Shown piece by piece: positions 18,175 through 26,045 of a stretch of DNA of 64,000 nucleotides. The notes under the pieces were generated by a model. That model worked only from the letters and a program-made list of their open reading frames with translations. It was not told the DNA's origin and did not search any database. This stretch comes from Pseudomonas kairouanensis (lineage in GTDB: Bacteria; Pseudomonadota; Gammaproteobacteria; Pseudomonadales; Pseudomonadaceae): assembly GCF_004682055.1 (NCBI RefSeq), contig NZ_QUZU01000020.1:1-64000 (forward strand), in the 5' to 3' direction. Both the position numbers and the translations under genes were made by a program. Within the stretch, counting starts at the first letter, position 1. Each line of letters opens with the position of its first letter.

Positions 18175-18363
18175 ATGCGTGCATTACCAGGCTATCAGCG
18201 AAGCGTTTTGCCTCACCAGCCGAGCACGCAAGTGCGAACTGACGCGGGGGAAAGCCAACGCGCGAACACATTGCCCTGTTACGAACATCAGCGCGTCGTG
18301 GAACTGGCTGAAGCGACTGTCGATGCGTCGCAAACACTACCGCTGTGCGAAAGGCATTTATAA
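18175..18363 (+). CDS. Possible small protein between two KGG genes
   Basis: 62 codons with a good ribosome-binding site (AAGGAG, eight bases before the ATG). The product, MRALPGYQRSVLPHQPSTQ onward, has no recognised motif, a single Cys pair far apart, and ordinary composition for a small Pseudomonas protein. It lies on the same strand between two KGG genes. The RBS is the main support; the reading frame could still be chance. Confidence 0.45.
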   Translation: MRALPGYQRSVLPHQPSTQVRTDAGESQRANTLPCYEHQRVVELAEATVDASQTLPLCERHL

Positions 18364-18442
18364 CCTGAGCGACCATCAGTATTTAGGTGCCTGTAGATCG
18401 AGATGAAATATATATCAACGACATAACGATGAGATTACTGAA

Positions 18443-18793
18443 ATGACTACTAACGACAAGCAAAATCAAATGAGCGTCAACGAAGCCGGTAAAAAAGGCG
18501 GCGATGCAACTTCGGCTTCCCATGACAAAGAGTTCTATCAAGAGATCGGAAGCAAGGGTGGCCAAAACAGCGGCGGCAATTTCAAAAATGATCCCGAGCG
18601 CGCCGCCGAGGCCGGTAGCAAAGGCGGCCAGAACAGCGGGGGCAATTTCAAGAATGATCCCGAGCGCGCCGCCGAAGCAGGTAGCAAAGGCGGCCAGAAC
18701 AGTGGCGGCAACTTTGCCAACGACCGTGAGAAAGCCGCGGAAGCTGGTCGTAAAGGCGGCCAGAACAGCCATGGTGGCGGACGCAATGGTTAA
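18443..18793 (+). CDS. KGG-repeat stress protein with multiple repeats
   Basis: 116-residue KGG-family protein. A divergent first unit (NEAGKKGGDATSASHDKEF) is followed by near-identical 22-residue repeats built on GSKGGQNSGGNFKNDPERAA, and ends in GRKGGQNSHGGGRNG. The repeats are visible in DNA as 66-bp direct repeats, evidence of recent internal duplication. Composition is extremely hydrophilic and probably disordered. It belongs to the same stress family as the genes at 17938 and 33759 but with more units. Confidence 0.92.
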   Translation: MTTNDKQNQMSVNEAGKKGGDATSASHDKEFYQEIGSKGGQNSGGNFKNDPERAAEAGSKGGQNSGGNFKNDPERAAEAGSKGGQNSGGNFANDREKAAEAGRKGGQNSHGGGRNG

Positions 18794-18805
18794 TGTGCTT
18801 GATTC

Positions 18806-18825
18806 AGGGGAGCCGTGCTCCCCTG
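18806..18825 (+). terminator. Hairpin after the multi-repeat KGG gene
   Basis: CAGGGGAGC and GCTCCCCTG pair perfectly around a CGT... loop, 13 bases after the KGG stop and before the ClpP-like gene. No T-run follows, so it may be a terminator or an mRNA-stabilising hairpin. Confidence 0.55.
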
Positions 18826-18846
18826 CCTTGATGGACGGAGGACACC

Positions 18847-19398
18847 ATGCCTTTACACGTCATTAACTTTACCGGGCCGGTCACCGCCTCTACCTGCAGC
18901 CAACTTATCGAAAAAGCCTCGTTGGCCGTTCAGCAAGAGGCTTCGGGCCTGGTAGTGAACATCGCCACTATGGGCGGCGAATGCAGCTACGGTTTTACCA
19001 TGTACAACTTCCTGCTGGCGCTGCCGATCGCGGTGCACACCCACAATCTGGGCACCGTGGAGTCGATGGGCAATATCATCTTTCTGGCCGGTGAGCGCAG
19101 GACGGCGTGCAAGCACAGTAAATTTCTGTTTCATCCGTTTCATTGGCATGTGCAAGGCGCCGTCGACCATTCGCGCATGTCCGAATACGCCATGAGCCTT
19201 GACTACGACTTGCAGTTGTATGCGCGCATCGTCGAAGAGCGTACCCGGGATGCAAGGGAAAAACTCGAAACAGAAAAGTACCTGATCGCGGCGCCGCGCA
19301 TTCTCGACCCGCAACAAGCCATGACAGCCGGCTTGATCCATGGGATCGAACTACCGGTCATCAAGGCTGAGTTTGTAAGCAGCTTCATTCACTCCTAG
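18847..19398 (+). CDS. Stand-alone ClpP-like serine peptidase homologue
   Basis: 183-residue protein of the ClpP/crotonase-like peptidase superfamily. The region GTVESMGNIIFLAGE aligns with the ClpP nucleophile segment (G-x-x-x-S-M-G), and HSKFLFHPFHW supplies the His position; an acidic residue further on could complete the triad. It is much more divergent than housekeeping ClpP and has no chaperone gene beside it, so whether it forms a barrel or degrades protein is unknown. GGAGG lies seven bases upstream of the ATG. The setting among stress genes suggests stationary-phase expression. Confidence 0.8.
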   Translation: MPLHVINFTGPVTASTCSQLIEKASLAVQQEASGLVVNIATMGGECSYGFTMYNFLLALPIAVHTHNLGTVESMGNIIFLAGERRTACKHSKFLFHPFHWHVQGAVDHSRMSEYAMSLDYDLQLYARIVEERTRDAREKLETEKYLIAAPRILDPQQAMTAGLIHGIELPVIKAEFVSSFIHS

Positions 19399-19427
19399 CG
19401 TTTTTAAACTGGAACAGGAGCACCACG

Positions 19428-19667
19428 ATGGACGAAGAAACGATTCGACTCACCGCCTACCGTATTTGGGAACAACAAGGTAAGCCTGACGGTCAGGATT
19501 TTTTGCATTGGCTGCAAGCCAGAGACGAACTGACGCCCGGGCAAATAGATAGCTCTTCGGGCACGATCGAAAGCAGTGTTACGCAGCCTGTACCGGTCCA
19601 ATCAAAGCGCCAGGCGGCGCCCCCCTCCACAACGCGAAAAGCACGCAGCAAAAAGCTCGAAGCCTGA
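19428..19667 (+). CDS. DUF2934 domain protein
   Basis: 79 residues. The first 35 (IRLTAYRIWEQQGKPDGQDFLHW, here noted only by its IRLTAYRIWEQQG core) match the DUF2934 signature: a short helical domain with conserved Ala-Tyr, Trp-Glu and Gly-Asp. The tail is Ser/Pro/Lys-rich and probably disordered. DUF2934 proteins are common in stress islands of Pseudomonas and rhizobia; the function is unknown. It follows the ClpP-like gene by 29 bases with AGGAG before the ATG, so the two probably share a transcript. Confidence 0.82.
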   Translation: MDEETIRLTAYRIWEQQGKPDGQDFLHWLQARDELTPGQIDSSSGTIESSVTQPVPVQSKRQAAPPSTTRKARSKKLEA

Positions 19668-19863
19668 GCGGGCCAGATCAGGCGTGCGGACGCGTCTGTC
19701 GTAACACCTGCCGACAGTCATGCGCACGCCTTCCCTTTGAAACTCGAATATTGGCACTTTAATATCAATTAATCGCTTGTTTGAAACTCCTCCTTTTTTT
19801 TGTTGAAATCATTCACCTCATCATGGATCGTGAGTGAGCTTTTAATTCAGGGAGGAATCGAAG

Positions 19864-20079
19864 ATGTCTGGTCTACAAGCGAACGGCCAGTGCGCCCAAT
19901 GTAAACAGCCCTTCGAGCCGACGACGGACGAACCCTCCTATCTGGTGTCCACCGCCGCCGAGATGCTCTGCCCGCAATGCAGGCAACAGTATCTGGCGGA
20001 CTTGATGATGGATGCACTTCAACGCAGCGCCCTCAAGTTATGCATGCTGCAGGAACGTCGAAAAAACAATAAGGCTTGA
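19864..20079 (+). CDS. Small zinc-ribbon-like protein
   Basis: 71 residues with two Cys pairs (CAQC near residue 10 and CPQC near residue 39), the spacing of a zinc ribbon, then a helical tail (LADLMMDALQRSALKL). GGAGG lies nine bases before the ATG. No family name recognised; the zinc site is inferred from the CxxC pairs alone. Confidence 0.7.
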   Translation: MSGLQANGQCAQCKQPFEPTTDEPSYLVSTAAEMLCPQCRQQYLADLMMDALQRSALKLCMLQERRKNNKA

Positions 20080-20127
20080 CTCAAACCAACACCCTATTCA
20101 AATGTGCGTATTTGTTAAAAGTTACGC

Positions 20128-20397
20128 TCATTCAGGGGGTGGTGGTACATAGGGCTGCGCAATAAACGGAATACTTCCAGAAGGACGCCACCTGACGTTC
20201 TCCAGGCCGTAGCGTTCTGCAAGGGGTCTGCTGACCCGTTTGATCTTTTCATGGCGTGACCGAGGAATTATACCGATCCCAGCATCGCAAGATGCCCAAT
20301 GCCACGCCTCTGCATTATTCATGACATCCGCTCTTATAATGAAAGATCTCGGCTTATGATGGTATTCGTACTCGATAATATATAAAGAATTTTTCAT
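20128..20397 (-). CDS. Small Pseudomonas protein (DUF6555-like)
   Basis: 89 residues. The core (RSFIIRADVMNNAEAWHWAS followed by CDAGIG) and the later VSRPLAERYGL... RWRPSG are features I associate from memory with DUF6555, a family largely limited to Pseudomonas. The function is unknown. The reading frame has an AGGAGG-like site upstream of the ATG at 20397. It is divergent from the candidate small RNA at 20505-20628. Confidence 0.7.
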   Translation of the reverse strand: MKNSLYIIEYEYHHKPRSFIIRADVMNNAEAWHWASCDAGIGIIPRSRHEKIKRVSRPLAERYGLENVRWRPSGSIPFIAQPYVPPPPE

Positions 20398-20504
20398 ATG
20401 CCCTCCTTCTGATTTTTGTTATTGGAGCAGCGCGAAGGTTCAGATTTTCCCTCTTGATGTGTATTTTTAGTTGCGCCAACTTGCGGCACTATCGGGATAT
20501 GACC

Positions 20505-20628
20505 ATTCGTCGGCGCCTTCTGAAAAAAACCAAACCGTTATCGCTTTATCGCTTCTTACTATTGAGCCTGTTCCCTCCAGGCTCTGGTAAAACTCCTGTC
20601 TTGCCCGTACTCCGTGCGGGCTTTTTTT
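20505..20628 (+). ncRNA. Candidate small RNA, copy B (homologous to 38752-38878)
   Basis: A non-coding segment ending in a strong terminator (GCCCG at 20603, CGGGC at 20617, then seven T). It resembles a minus-strand segment at 38752-38878. Shared blocks are TTCGTCG, TGAAAAAAA, AAACCG, GCTTCTTA, TGAGCCTGTTC and AACTCCT, then a near-identical terminator. Homology of two intergenic elements on opposite strands 18 kb apart is the evidence for an RNA gene. The 5' end is only set by where similarity fades. Confidence 0.6.
20603..20628 (+). terminator. Rho-independent terminator of candidate small RNA B
   Basis: GCCCG-TACTCCGTG-CGGGC hairpin followed by TTTTTTT; a textbook intrinsic terminator on the plus strand with no protein gene directly upstream on that strand. 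Confidence 0.85.
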
Positions 20629-20845
20629 GAGCAGTTCATAGAGCCGTTACGCTGTTCGGCGAGCCGGTGACTAGTGCGCCGCACTTATATACACAACGTC
20701 GGCTTGTTTCGCCGCGCCCCAATGCGCTGCTATGAGTAACTTGAACTTCAAGGGCGCGAAACCTTTCATCTCTAATCGTGAAATGCGGTGGAACTCAAGC
20801 TGCGCAGGTTTTTCTATCGCAGAGACATCCATCGGAGGATTGACC

Positions 20846-21679
20846 ATGACTGACCAGCCACTAATATCCACCCACACCCCTCCTGACGCGCACCGAAGCG
20901 GCACAATGACCAAGGCTGAGCGCACACTTTCGCTGGCCGCTGGCGCTGCCCTATTACTGCATGGCTGTCGCAAGGGTGGGTTGAGTGGTGCACTCCAGGT
21001 TGCGGCGGGCGCCTACGGTGTGATTCGCGGTGCAGCCGGGCACTGCGCACTGAAGCGGGTGTTGACACCAACCCCCTACGAAACACAATTCAGCCGCGAA
21101 CATCAGTGGCCGATCAGCGAGGCAATCACGCGCAGTATCACGATCTTGCGCCCATCGGATGAGGTGTCTGCCTTCATCGCCAGGCCCGAGAACATCCGCC
21201 CGTTGCTGCGCTGGGTCGACAGTGTCGAGCAACTGACTCCGGACACCGCGCTCTGGAAGCTCCGCGCACCGGCCGGCCGGCGCCTGCAGTGCGCGCTTGT
21301 GCAGATCGATACACAGGATCGCCATGTACTGCATTGGAAAACACCAGGCGACGCGCGATGGGCTCACGACATTACCGTCTCGCTGAGCCCCGCCCCGGCC
21401 GGCCGTGGAACCCAGGTCAAGGCGGTGGTGGTGTGCAAGCCGGCAATGTCCAAGTTGGGCTATGGCTTGGCGCGTGCGATCAGCCTGTTCAGCGACAAAG
21501 CCTTGCTCAACGCCCTGCAGGCAGTGAAGCAGCAACTGGAGACCGGCGAGGTCAGCAACAACCGCTCCAGGCCGGAACAGGACGACGATTTTTTTTACGT
21601 ACACGCCGGCGCTGACCAGGTCGCAACCGATCATCCGTCAGCCAAAACCGGCGTTGTTATCGAAGGAGGACCCCACTGA
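20846..21679 (+). CDS. SRPBCC (cyclase/dehydrase-like) protein with N-terminal glycine-rich membrane segment
   Basis: 277 residues. The N-terminus (TKAERTLSLAAGAALLLHG and GVIRGAAGHC) resembles the DUF2892 type of short hydrophobic, Gly/Ala-rich membrane hairpin. From about residue 85 a polyketide-cyclase/START-like SRPBCC domain follows (ITRSITILRPSDEVSAFI, DGWVVH-like turns, HWKTPGD). Such proteins occur in stress operons with an adjacent zinc dehydrogenase, as here. Ligand unknown. GGAGG nine bases before the ATG at 20846 fixes the start; the longer frame from 20732 runs through non-coding sequence. The stop overlaps the next start (TGATG). Confidence 0.82.
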   Translation: MTDQPLISTHTPPDAHRSGTMTKAERTLSLAAGAALLLHGCRKGGLSGALQVAAGAYGVIRGAAGHCALKRVLTPTPYETQFSREHQWPISEAITRSITILRPSDEVSAFIARPENIRPLLRWVDSVEQLTPDTALWKLRAPAGRRLQCALVQIDTQDRHVLHWKTPGDARWAHDITVSLSPAPAGRGTQVKAVVVCKPAMSKLGYGLARAISLFSDKALLNALQAVKQQLETGEVSNNRSRPEQDDDFFYVHAGADQVATDHPSAKTGVVIEGGPH

Positions 21680-22848
21680 TGCGCGCACTCACTTGGCAAG
21701 CACCTAATCTACTGCGAGTCGACCATGTCGCCGACCCTGCGATCCTCAACCCACGGGACGCGATCATTCGCGTCACCCTCTCCTCTGTCTGCGGTTCGGA
21801 CCTGCACCTGCTCGGCGGCTACGTACCGGCCATGAAGCCCGGCGATATCATTGGCCACGAATTCATGGGCGAAGTGGTCGAGGTCGGCAAAGGCGTCACC
21901 GACCTGCGCAAGGGTGACAAAGTGATCACCATCTCAATCATCGGCTGCGGCAACTGCGAGCCGTGCCAGCGCAGCGATTTCTCCTGCTGCGACAACTCCA
22001 ACCCAAACCCGTCGGCGACGGACCTGATGTATGGCCAGCCATGCTGCGGCATCATCGGCTACAGCCACGCTTTTGGCGGTTACCCGGGCAGTCACGCGAC
22101 CTACGTGCGGGTGCCGTTCGCCGACGTCAACCTGTTCAAGGTGCCCGAAGGCGTGAGCGATGAGCAGGCGCTGTTTGTCTCGGATGCGGCGCCCACCGGT
22201 TACTTCGCGGCGGACAATGCCGATATCCAGCCCGGCGACACCGTGGCAGTGTGGGGCTGCGGCGGCGTTGGCCAGATGGCGATCTGCAGTGCTTACCTGT
22301 TGGGCGCCGAGCGGGTGATCGCGATTGATCGTTACCCCGACCGGCTGCGCCTTGCCGAAGAACGCGGCAAGGCGATCCCTATCAACTACGAGAAAACCAA
22401 CGTGCACGAAGCCTTGCTGGAGTTGACTGGCGGACGCGGCCCGGATCGCTGCATTGATTGTGTGGGCATGGAGGCGCATGGCACCGAGATCGACTATGCC
22501 TATGACAAGGCCAAGCAGTTGCTCAGGCTGCACACCGAACGCGGCAGCGTGCTAAGGCAGGCCATACGTGCCTGCCGTAAAGGCGGCACGGTATCGGTGG
22601 TCGGCGTGTACGGTGGGTTGCTCGACAAGTTCCCGATGGGCGCGATCGTCAACAAGGCGTTGACGCTAAGATCCGGACAGCAACCGGGGCAGCGTTACGC
22701 ACCGACCCTGTTCGAGCATATTCGCAAAGGCGAGCTTGACCCTGCCTACTTGCTGACCCATCCCATGAGCCTGGAAGACGGGGCGCAAGGCTACAAGCTG
22801 TTCAAGGAAAAAACCGATAATTGCCTGCGGGTGGTGTTTAAGCCCTGA
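21679..22848 (+). CDS. Zinc-dependent alcohol dehydrogenase (formaldehyde dehydrogenase-like)
   Basis: 389-residue medium-chain dehydrogenase of the glutathione-independent formaldehyde dehydrogenase-like group. It has the catalytic zinc ligands (VCGSDLHLL, GHEFMGEV), a structural-zinc Cys cluster (CGNCEPCQRSDFSCC), and the nucleotide fold WGCGGVGQMA. An inserted segment before the C-terminus (DYAYDKAKQLLRL) is typical of this long group. Substrate may be a small alcohol or aldehyde. It is coupled to the SRPBCC gene by a TGATG overlap, and AAGGAGG precedes the start. Confidence 0.9.
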   Translation: MRALTWQAPNLLRVDHVADPAILNPRDAIIRVTLSSVCGSDLHLLGGYVPAMKPGDIIGHEFMGEVVEVGKGVTDLRKGDKVITISIIGCGNCEPCQRSDFSCCDNSNPNPSATDLMYGQPCCGIIGYSHAFGGYPGSHATYVRVPFADVNLFKVPEGVSDEQALFVSDAAPTGYFAADNADIQPGDTVAVWGCGGVGQMAICSAYLLGAERVIAIDRYPDRLRLAEERGKAIPINYEKTNVHEALLELTGGRGPDRCIDCVGMEAHGTEIDYAYDKAKQLLRLHTERGSVLRQAIRACRKGGTVSVVGVYGGLLDKFPMGAIVNKALTLRSGQQPGQRYAPTLFEHIRKGELDPAYLLTHPMSLEDGAQGYKLFKEKTDNCLRVVFKP

Positions 22849-22938
22849 GGGTCGTGCGTGTGGTTTCAATGCCTGGCACGCCGAACAGCGGGGGATGTGT
22901 GAGCCGTAGATGCCGATACCCATGCTCCGATGAGCGGT

Positions 22939-24270
22939 TTAGCCAGGCTCCGCGACCGGCGTCGCCAGGCGATTGCACGCGTACAGCGCACTACCCAGCA
23001 GCATCAACGCGCCGCCTCGCAACCAAGTGTCGAGGCCTTGCTGGCTGAGCAGGATCAGGCAGGAAACAATCGCCAGCACTGGCACCCAGGTCGGCACACG
23101 AAAATGGTGTTCTGCGACGAGGTCGCGGCGCAATACCAGCACCGCCAGGTTGGTGCTGAGGAACACGAAAAGCAGCAACAGCACGACCGTCTCGGCCAAC
23201 GCTGCGAGCGTGCCGGTCAACGTCAAGGAGATGGCCACCAGGGTGCTGGCGATGATCGCGACCCAAGGCGTACGCCGCTTGGGCAGCACACGCGAAAGCG
23301 GCCCCGGCAACAGGCTCATGCGGGCCATGCCATAGGCCAGGCGGCTGGCCATGACCATGGTCAACAGCGCACCGTTGGCGACCGCCACCAGTGCAATGAA
23401 GGCGAAGAGCTGGGGCGGGATACTCAAGCCCGAGGCGCGTACCACCTCGAGCAACGGCGCCGAGGTGGCCGTCAGTTTGTCCATCGGCAGCACCACTGAA
23501 GCAGCGACACCGACCGCCGTATACACGATGCCGGCCGTCACCAACGCGGCAAACAGCGCACGCGGATACACCTTGCGCACCCCGCGTATTTCTTCGCCCA
23601 GGTTAGCCGACGTTTCAAAACCGACAAACGAATAGAACGCCAGCAATGCAGCGCCCAGCACCGCAGGCATAGGGTTGACGCCGGCCTTGAACTCCAGCGC
23701 GCGGCCGAGGTTGGCTTCGCCCGACTGGATGCACCAGGCCGCGGCCACCACCACCAATAGCAGCCCGGACAGTTCGATGCAGGTCATGACCATGTTGGCG
23801 CCCAACGACTCCTTGATACCGCGAGCATTGAGCAGCGCTATCACCATCAGGAATATCAGCGCGGCCAGGTGCGGTGATACGTCGACGAACGCCGCCAGGT
23901 AGTCGCCGGCAAATGCCAGGGACAGCCCGGCCGCGCTGGTGACGGCGGCCGCCAGCATGCAAAAGCCGACCAGGAACGAAATCAGCGGTGACTTGAATGC
24001 CTTCTCGGCGAACACCGAAGCAGCGCCGGCATAGGGGTACTTGGTCACCAGCTCCGCGTACGAACCTGCCGTGAGCATGGCGAAGAACAACGCCACCAGC
24101 AGCGGCACCCAGATCGCCCCACCCACCTCGCCAGCGATGGTGCCGGCCAGCGCGTACACGCCGGCACCGAGTACATCGCCGAGAATGAACAGAAACAACA
24201 TCGGGCCCGTCACGGCGCGGCGCAAGGACGGTTTTGTGGGTGCGGCTTGGCTGAAGCTGAACTCGGACAT
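22939..24270 (-). CDS. APC family amino acid permease
   Basis: 443-residue transporter with about 12 helices. The start of helix 1 (FILGDVLGAGVYALAG) has the unwound G-x-G motif typical of APC carriers, and a later FYSFVGFETSANLGEEI is the conserved helix 6 region. It would import an amino acid or related cation across the inner membrane; specificity is not readable. TTG at 24303 opens the frame, but ATG at 24270 gives the natural N-terminus (MSEFSFSQAAP). It is convergent with the alcohol dehydrogenase. Confidence 0.88.
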   Translation of the reverse strand: MSEFSFSQAAPTKPSLRRAVTGPMLFLFILGDVLGAGVYALAGTIAGEVGGAIWVPLLVALFFAMLTAGSYAELVTKYPYAGAASVFAEKAFKSPLISFLVGFCMLAAAVTSAAGLSLAFAGDYLAAFVDVSPHLAALIFLMVIALLNARGIKESLGANMVMTCIELSGLLLVVVAAAWCIQSGEANLGRALEFKAGVNPMPAVLGAALLAFYSFVGFETSANLGEEIRGVRKVYPRALFAALVTAGIVYTAVGVAASVVLPMDKLTATSAPLLEVVRASGLSIPPQLFAFIALVAVANGALLTMVMASRLAYGMARMSLLPGPLSRVLPKRRTPWVAIIASTLVAISLTLTGTLAALAETVVLLLLFVFLSTNLAVLVLRRDLVAEHHFRVPTWVPVLAIVSCLILLSQQGLDTWLRGGALMLLGSALYACNRLATPVAEPG

Positions 24271-24403
24271 GGGCGGCTCGGGCGGCGGGGTTGTTATCAG
24301 CAATCAGCGGGCGCGGGCCGGCTGACGCGGGGCTCTCTACAATGGAAAATCCACGCGCCGCCAAAGTTCCGTTTTCCGCTGCAACCCCGGCGCAGGCGCC
24401 CCG

Positions 24404-24718
24404 TCAATCGTCCTCGTGCAGGTGCGCGTCAGCGCAGGGCAAACGCCCCGATTCGCCGCCCGCAATCCGTTCCGCCTGATCAATGCCGCGCTTGAGCGCG
24501 TCGTGCACGGTCCATTCGGCGCCCGGCAACTGGCTGGTGCGTTCAATCACGCATTGCCCCATCGCGGTATAGACGCTGACCAGCACTTCGATATCGGCGT
24601 CTTCGCGCTCCCGGGCCCTGACTTCGATATGGCACCCGTTTTCCACTTCCTGAGTAAAGCACTCTTCTTCCAATGCCTTTTGGGCCCATGCCTTATAAGT
24701 ATTACCACGAATAAACAT
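24404..24718 (-). CDS. Hypothetical protein, 104 residues
   Basis: Starts MFIRGNTYKAWAQKALEEE, with a GGGAGAACAG-type ribosome-binding site. A compact acidic protein, no signal peptide or membrane segment; the middle (HIEVRAREREDADIEVLVSVY) is likely beta-strand and the second half helical (VHDALKRGIDQAERI). Family not recognised. It lies 133 bases upstream of the APC permease on the same strand, possibly its own unit. Confidence 0.65.
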   Translation of the reverse strand: MFIRGNTYKAWAQKALEEECFTQEVENGCHIEVRAREREDADIEVLVSVYTAMGQCVIERTSQLPGAEWTVHDALKRGIDQAERIAGGESGRLPCADAHLHEDD

Positions 24719-25119
24719 AACTGTTCTCCCGGACCGTTAGTGGGTTGACCTTCAAGTAAGACCTGAATGCCTTAAGAGGGATTCCGTCTTTTTTACAAGG
24801 GAAATTGCATCATGCGCCTATAAAGCTCTAGTGCCGTTTCGCTTGTTAAGCCGTTCGTCAGGCGAAGTAACAAATTGTTAAACCAACCCCGTGACGTCTA
24901 TTCAAAATATTCGGCAGCGCGGTGAAAAACGCACCGCAGAGCAGCAGCGAAAGCCAACAGATCCGGGCAGCTGATGGGTTTTATCCATTGATGGCGCCGT
25001 ATTGCCTGGCGTCAGGAACTAACAAGCGCAGCGCCAGCGTTTCGCTTAAGTAATTTACGAACACTGTCGCCGGACTTTCGGCGCCGTAACAACGGACGTT
25101 TTCCATACAGGAGCAAGGC
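24719..25119. promoter_or_regulatory. Leader and promoter region of the cyo operon
   Basis: 401 bases with no gene between two divergent units. It contains the start region of the plus-strand cyoABCDE operon and of the minus-strand 104-residue gene. AGGAGC lies nine bases before the cyoA ATG. No Anr/FNR box or other operator could be assigned by eye. Confidence 0.4.
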
Positions 25120-26043
25120 ATGAAACGAGCGATTGGCTATTACCTGGCATATCTCGCCAGCGTCTTCTTGTTGAGCGGTTGCAACTTAGTGGTGTTCAAC
25201 CCCAAGGGGCAGATTTCAACCGATGAGCGCGACCTGATTATCCTCGCCACGGGCCTGATGCTGTTGGTGGTGGTGCCGGTGATCGTGCTGACGTTTGTGT
25301 TTGCCTACCGCTACCGCGCCACCAATAAAAAGGCTCGTTACTCACCGCGCTGGGCCAGTTCCCACAAAATCGAAGCAGTAGTGTGGGGCGTGCCGCTGCT
25401 GATCATCATCGCCTTGGGCTGGGTGACGTGGAAAACCACCCACGCCCTCGACCCCTATCGCCCGCTCGACTCGGACACGCCACCGATCAACGTCCAAGTG
25501 GTGGCCATCGACTGGAAGTGGCTGTTCATCTACCCCGACCTGGGTATCGCCAGCGTCAACGAACTGGCCTTGCCGGTGCACACGCCTGTGAGTTTCACCA
25601 TCACCTCCGACGCGGCCATGACGTCCTTCTTCATCCCGGCGCTGGGAGGGCAGATCTATGCGATGGCAGGCATGCAGACCAAGCTGCACCTGATCGCCAA
25701 CGAAACCGGCGAGTTCAAGGGAATCGCCGCCAACTACAACGGCCCCGGTTTTTCCGACATGCATTTCACCACGCTGTCATTGAGCCCCACCGACTTCCAG
25801 ACCTGGGCGAACAAGGTCAAGGGCGCCTCCACAGTCCTTGACCAAACGAGCTATGCGCACTTGGCCAAGCCCACCATCAAGCACCCCGTGACCTATTACT
25901 CGGCAGTGCAGGAGCGGCTGTTCCTGGACATCGTCGATAAATACGAAGGCATGAACAAGGCCAATAAAACCAGGCGAGCGCCATTGAGCGGTACTGAAAA
26001 GCGCGTCGATAAACACCCCAGTTTACTGGCCGAGGAGCAATAA
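25120..26043 (+). CDS. cyoA: Cytochrome bo3 ubiquinol oxidase subunit II
   Basis: 307-residue quinol-oxidase subunit II. A lipoprotein signal (VFLLSGC, Cys about residue 21) is followed by two transmembrane helices and a cupredoxin domain lacking the CuA ligands, which separates quinol oxidases from cytochrome c oxidases. The [13 protein letters not shown] and [17 protein letters not shown] stretches are characteristic. It heads cyoABCDE, with two bases separating it from cyoB. Confidence 0.95.
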   Translation: MKRAIGYYLAYLASVFLLSGCNLVVFNPKGQISTDERDLIILATGLMLLVVVPVIVLTFVFAYRYRATNKKARYSPRWASSHKIEAVVWGVPLLIIIALGWVTWKTTHALDPYRPLDSDTPPINVQVVAIDWKWLFIYPDLGIASVNELALPVHTPVSFTITSDAAMTSFFIPALGGQIYAMAGMQTKLHLIANETGEFKGIAANYNGPGFSDMHFTTLSLSPTDFQTWANKVKGASTVLDQTSYAHLAKPTIKHPVTYYSAVQERLFLDIVDKYEGMNKANKTRRAPLSGTEKRVDKHPSLLAEEQ

Positions 26044-26045
26044 CA

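Noticed and set aside
18540-18770. Regular 66-bp direct repeats resembling a CRISPR array
   Set aside because: They lie in frame inside a KGG gene and encode the 22-residue protein repeat; there are no variable spacers.
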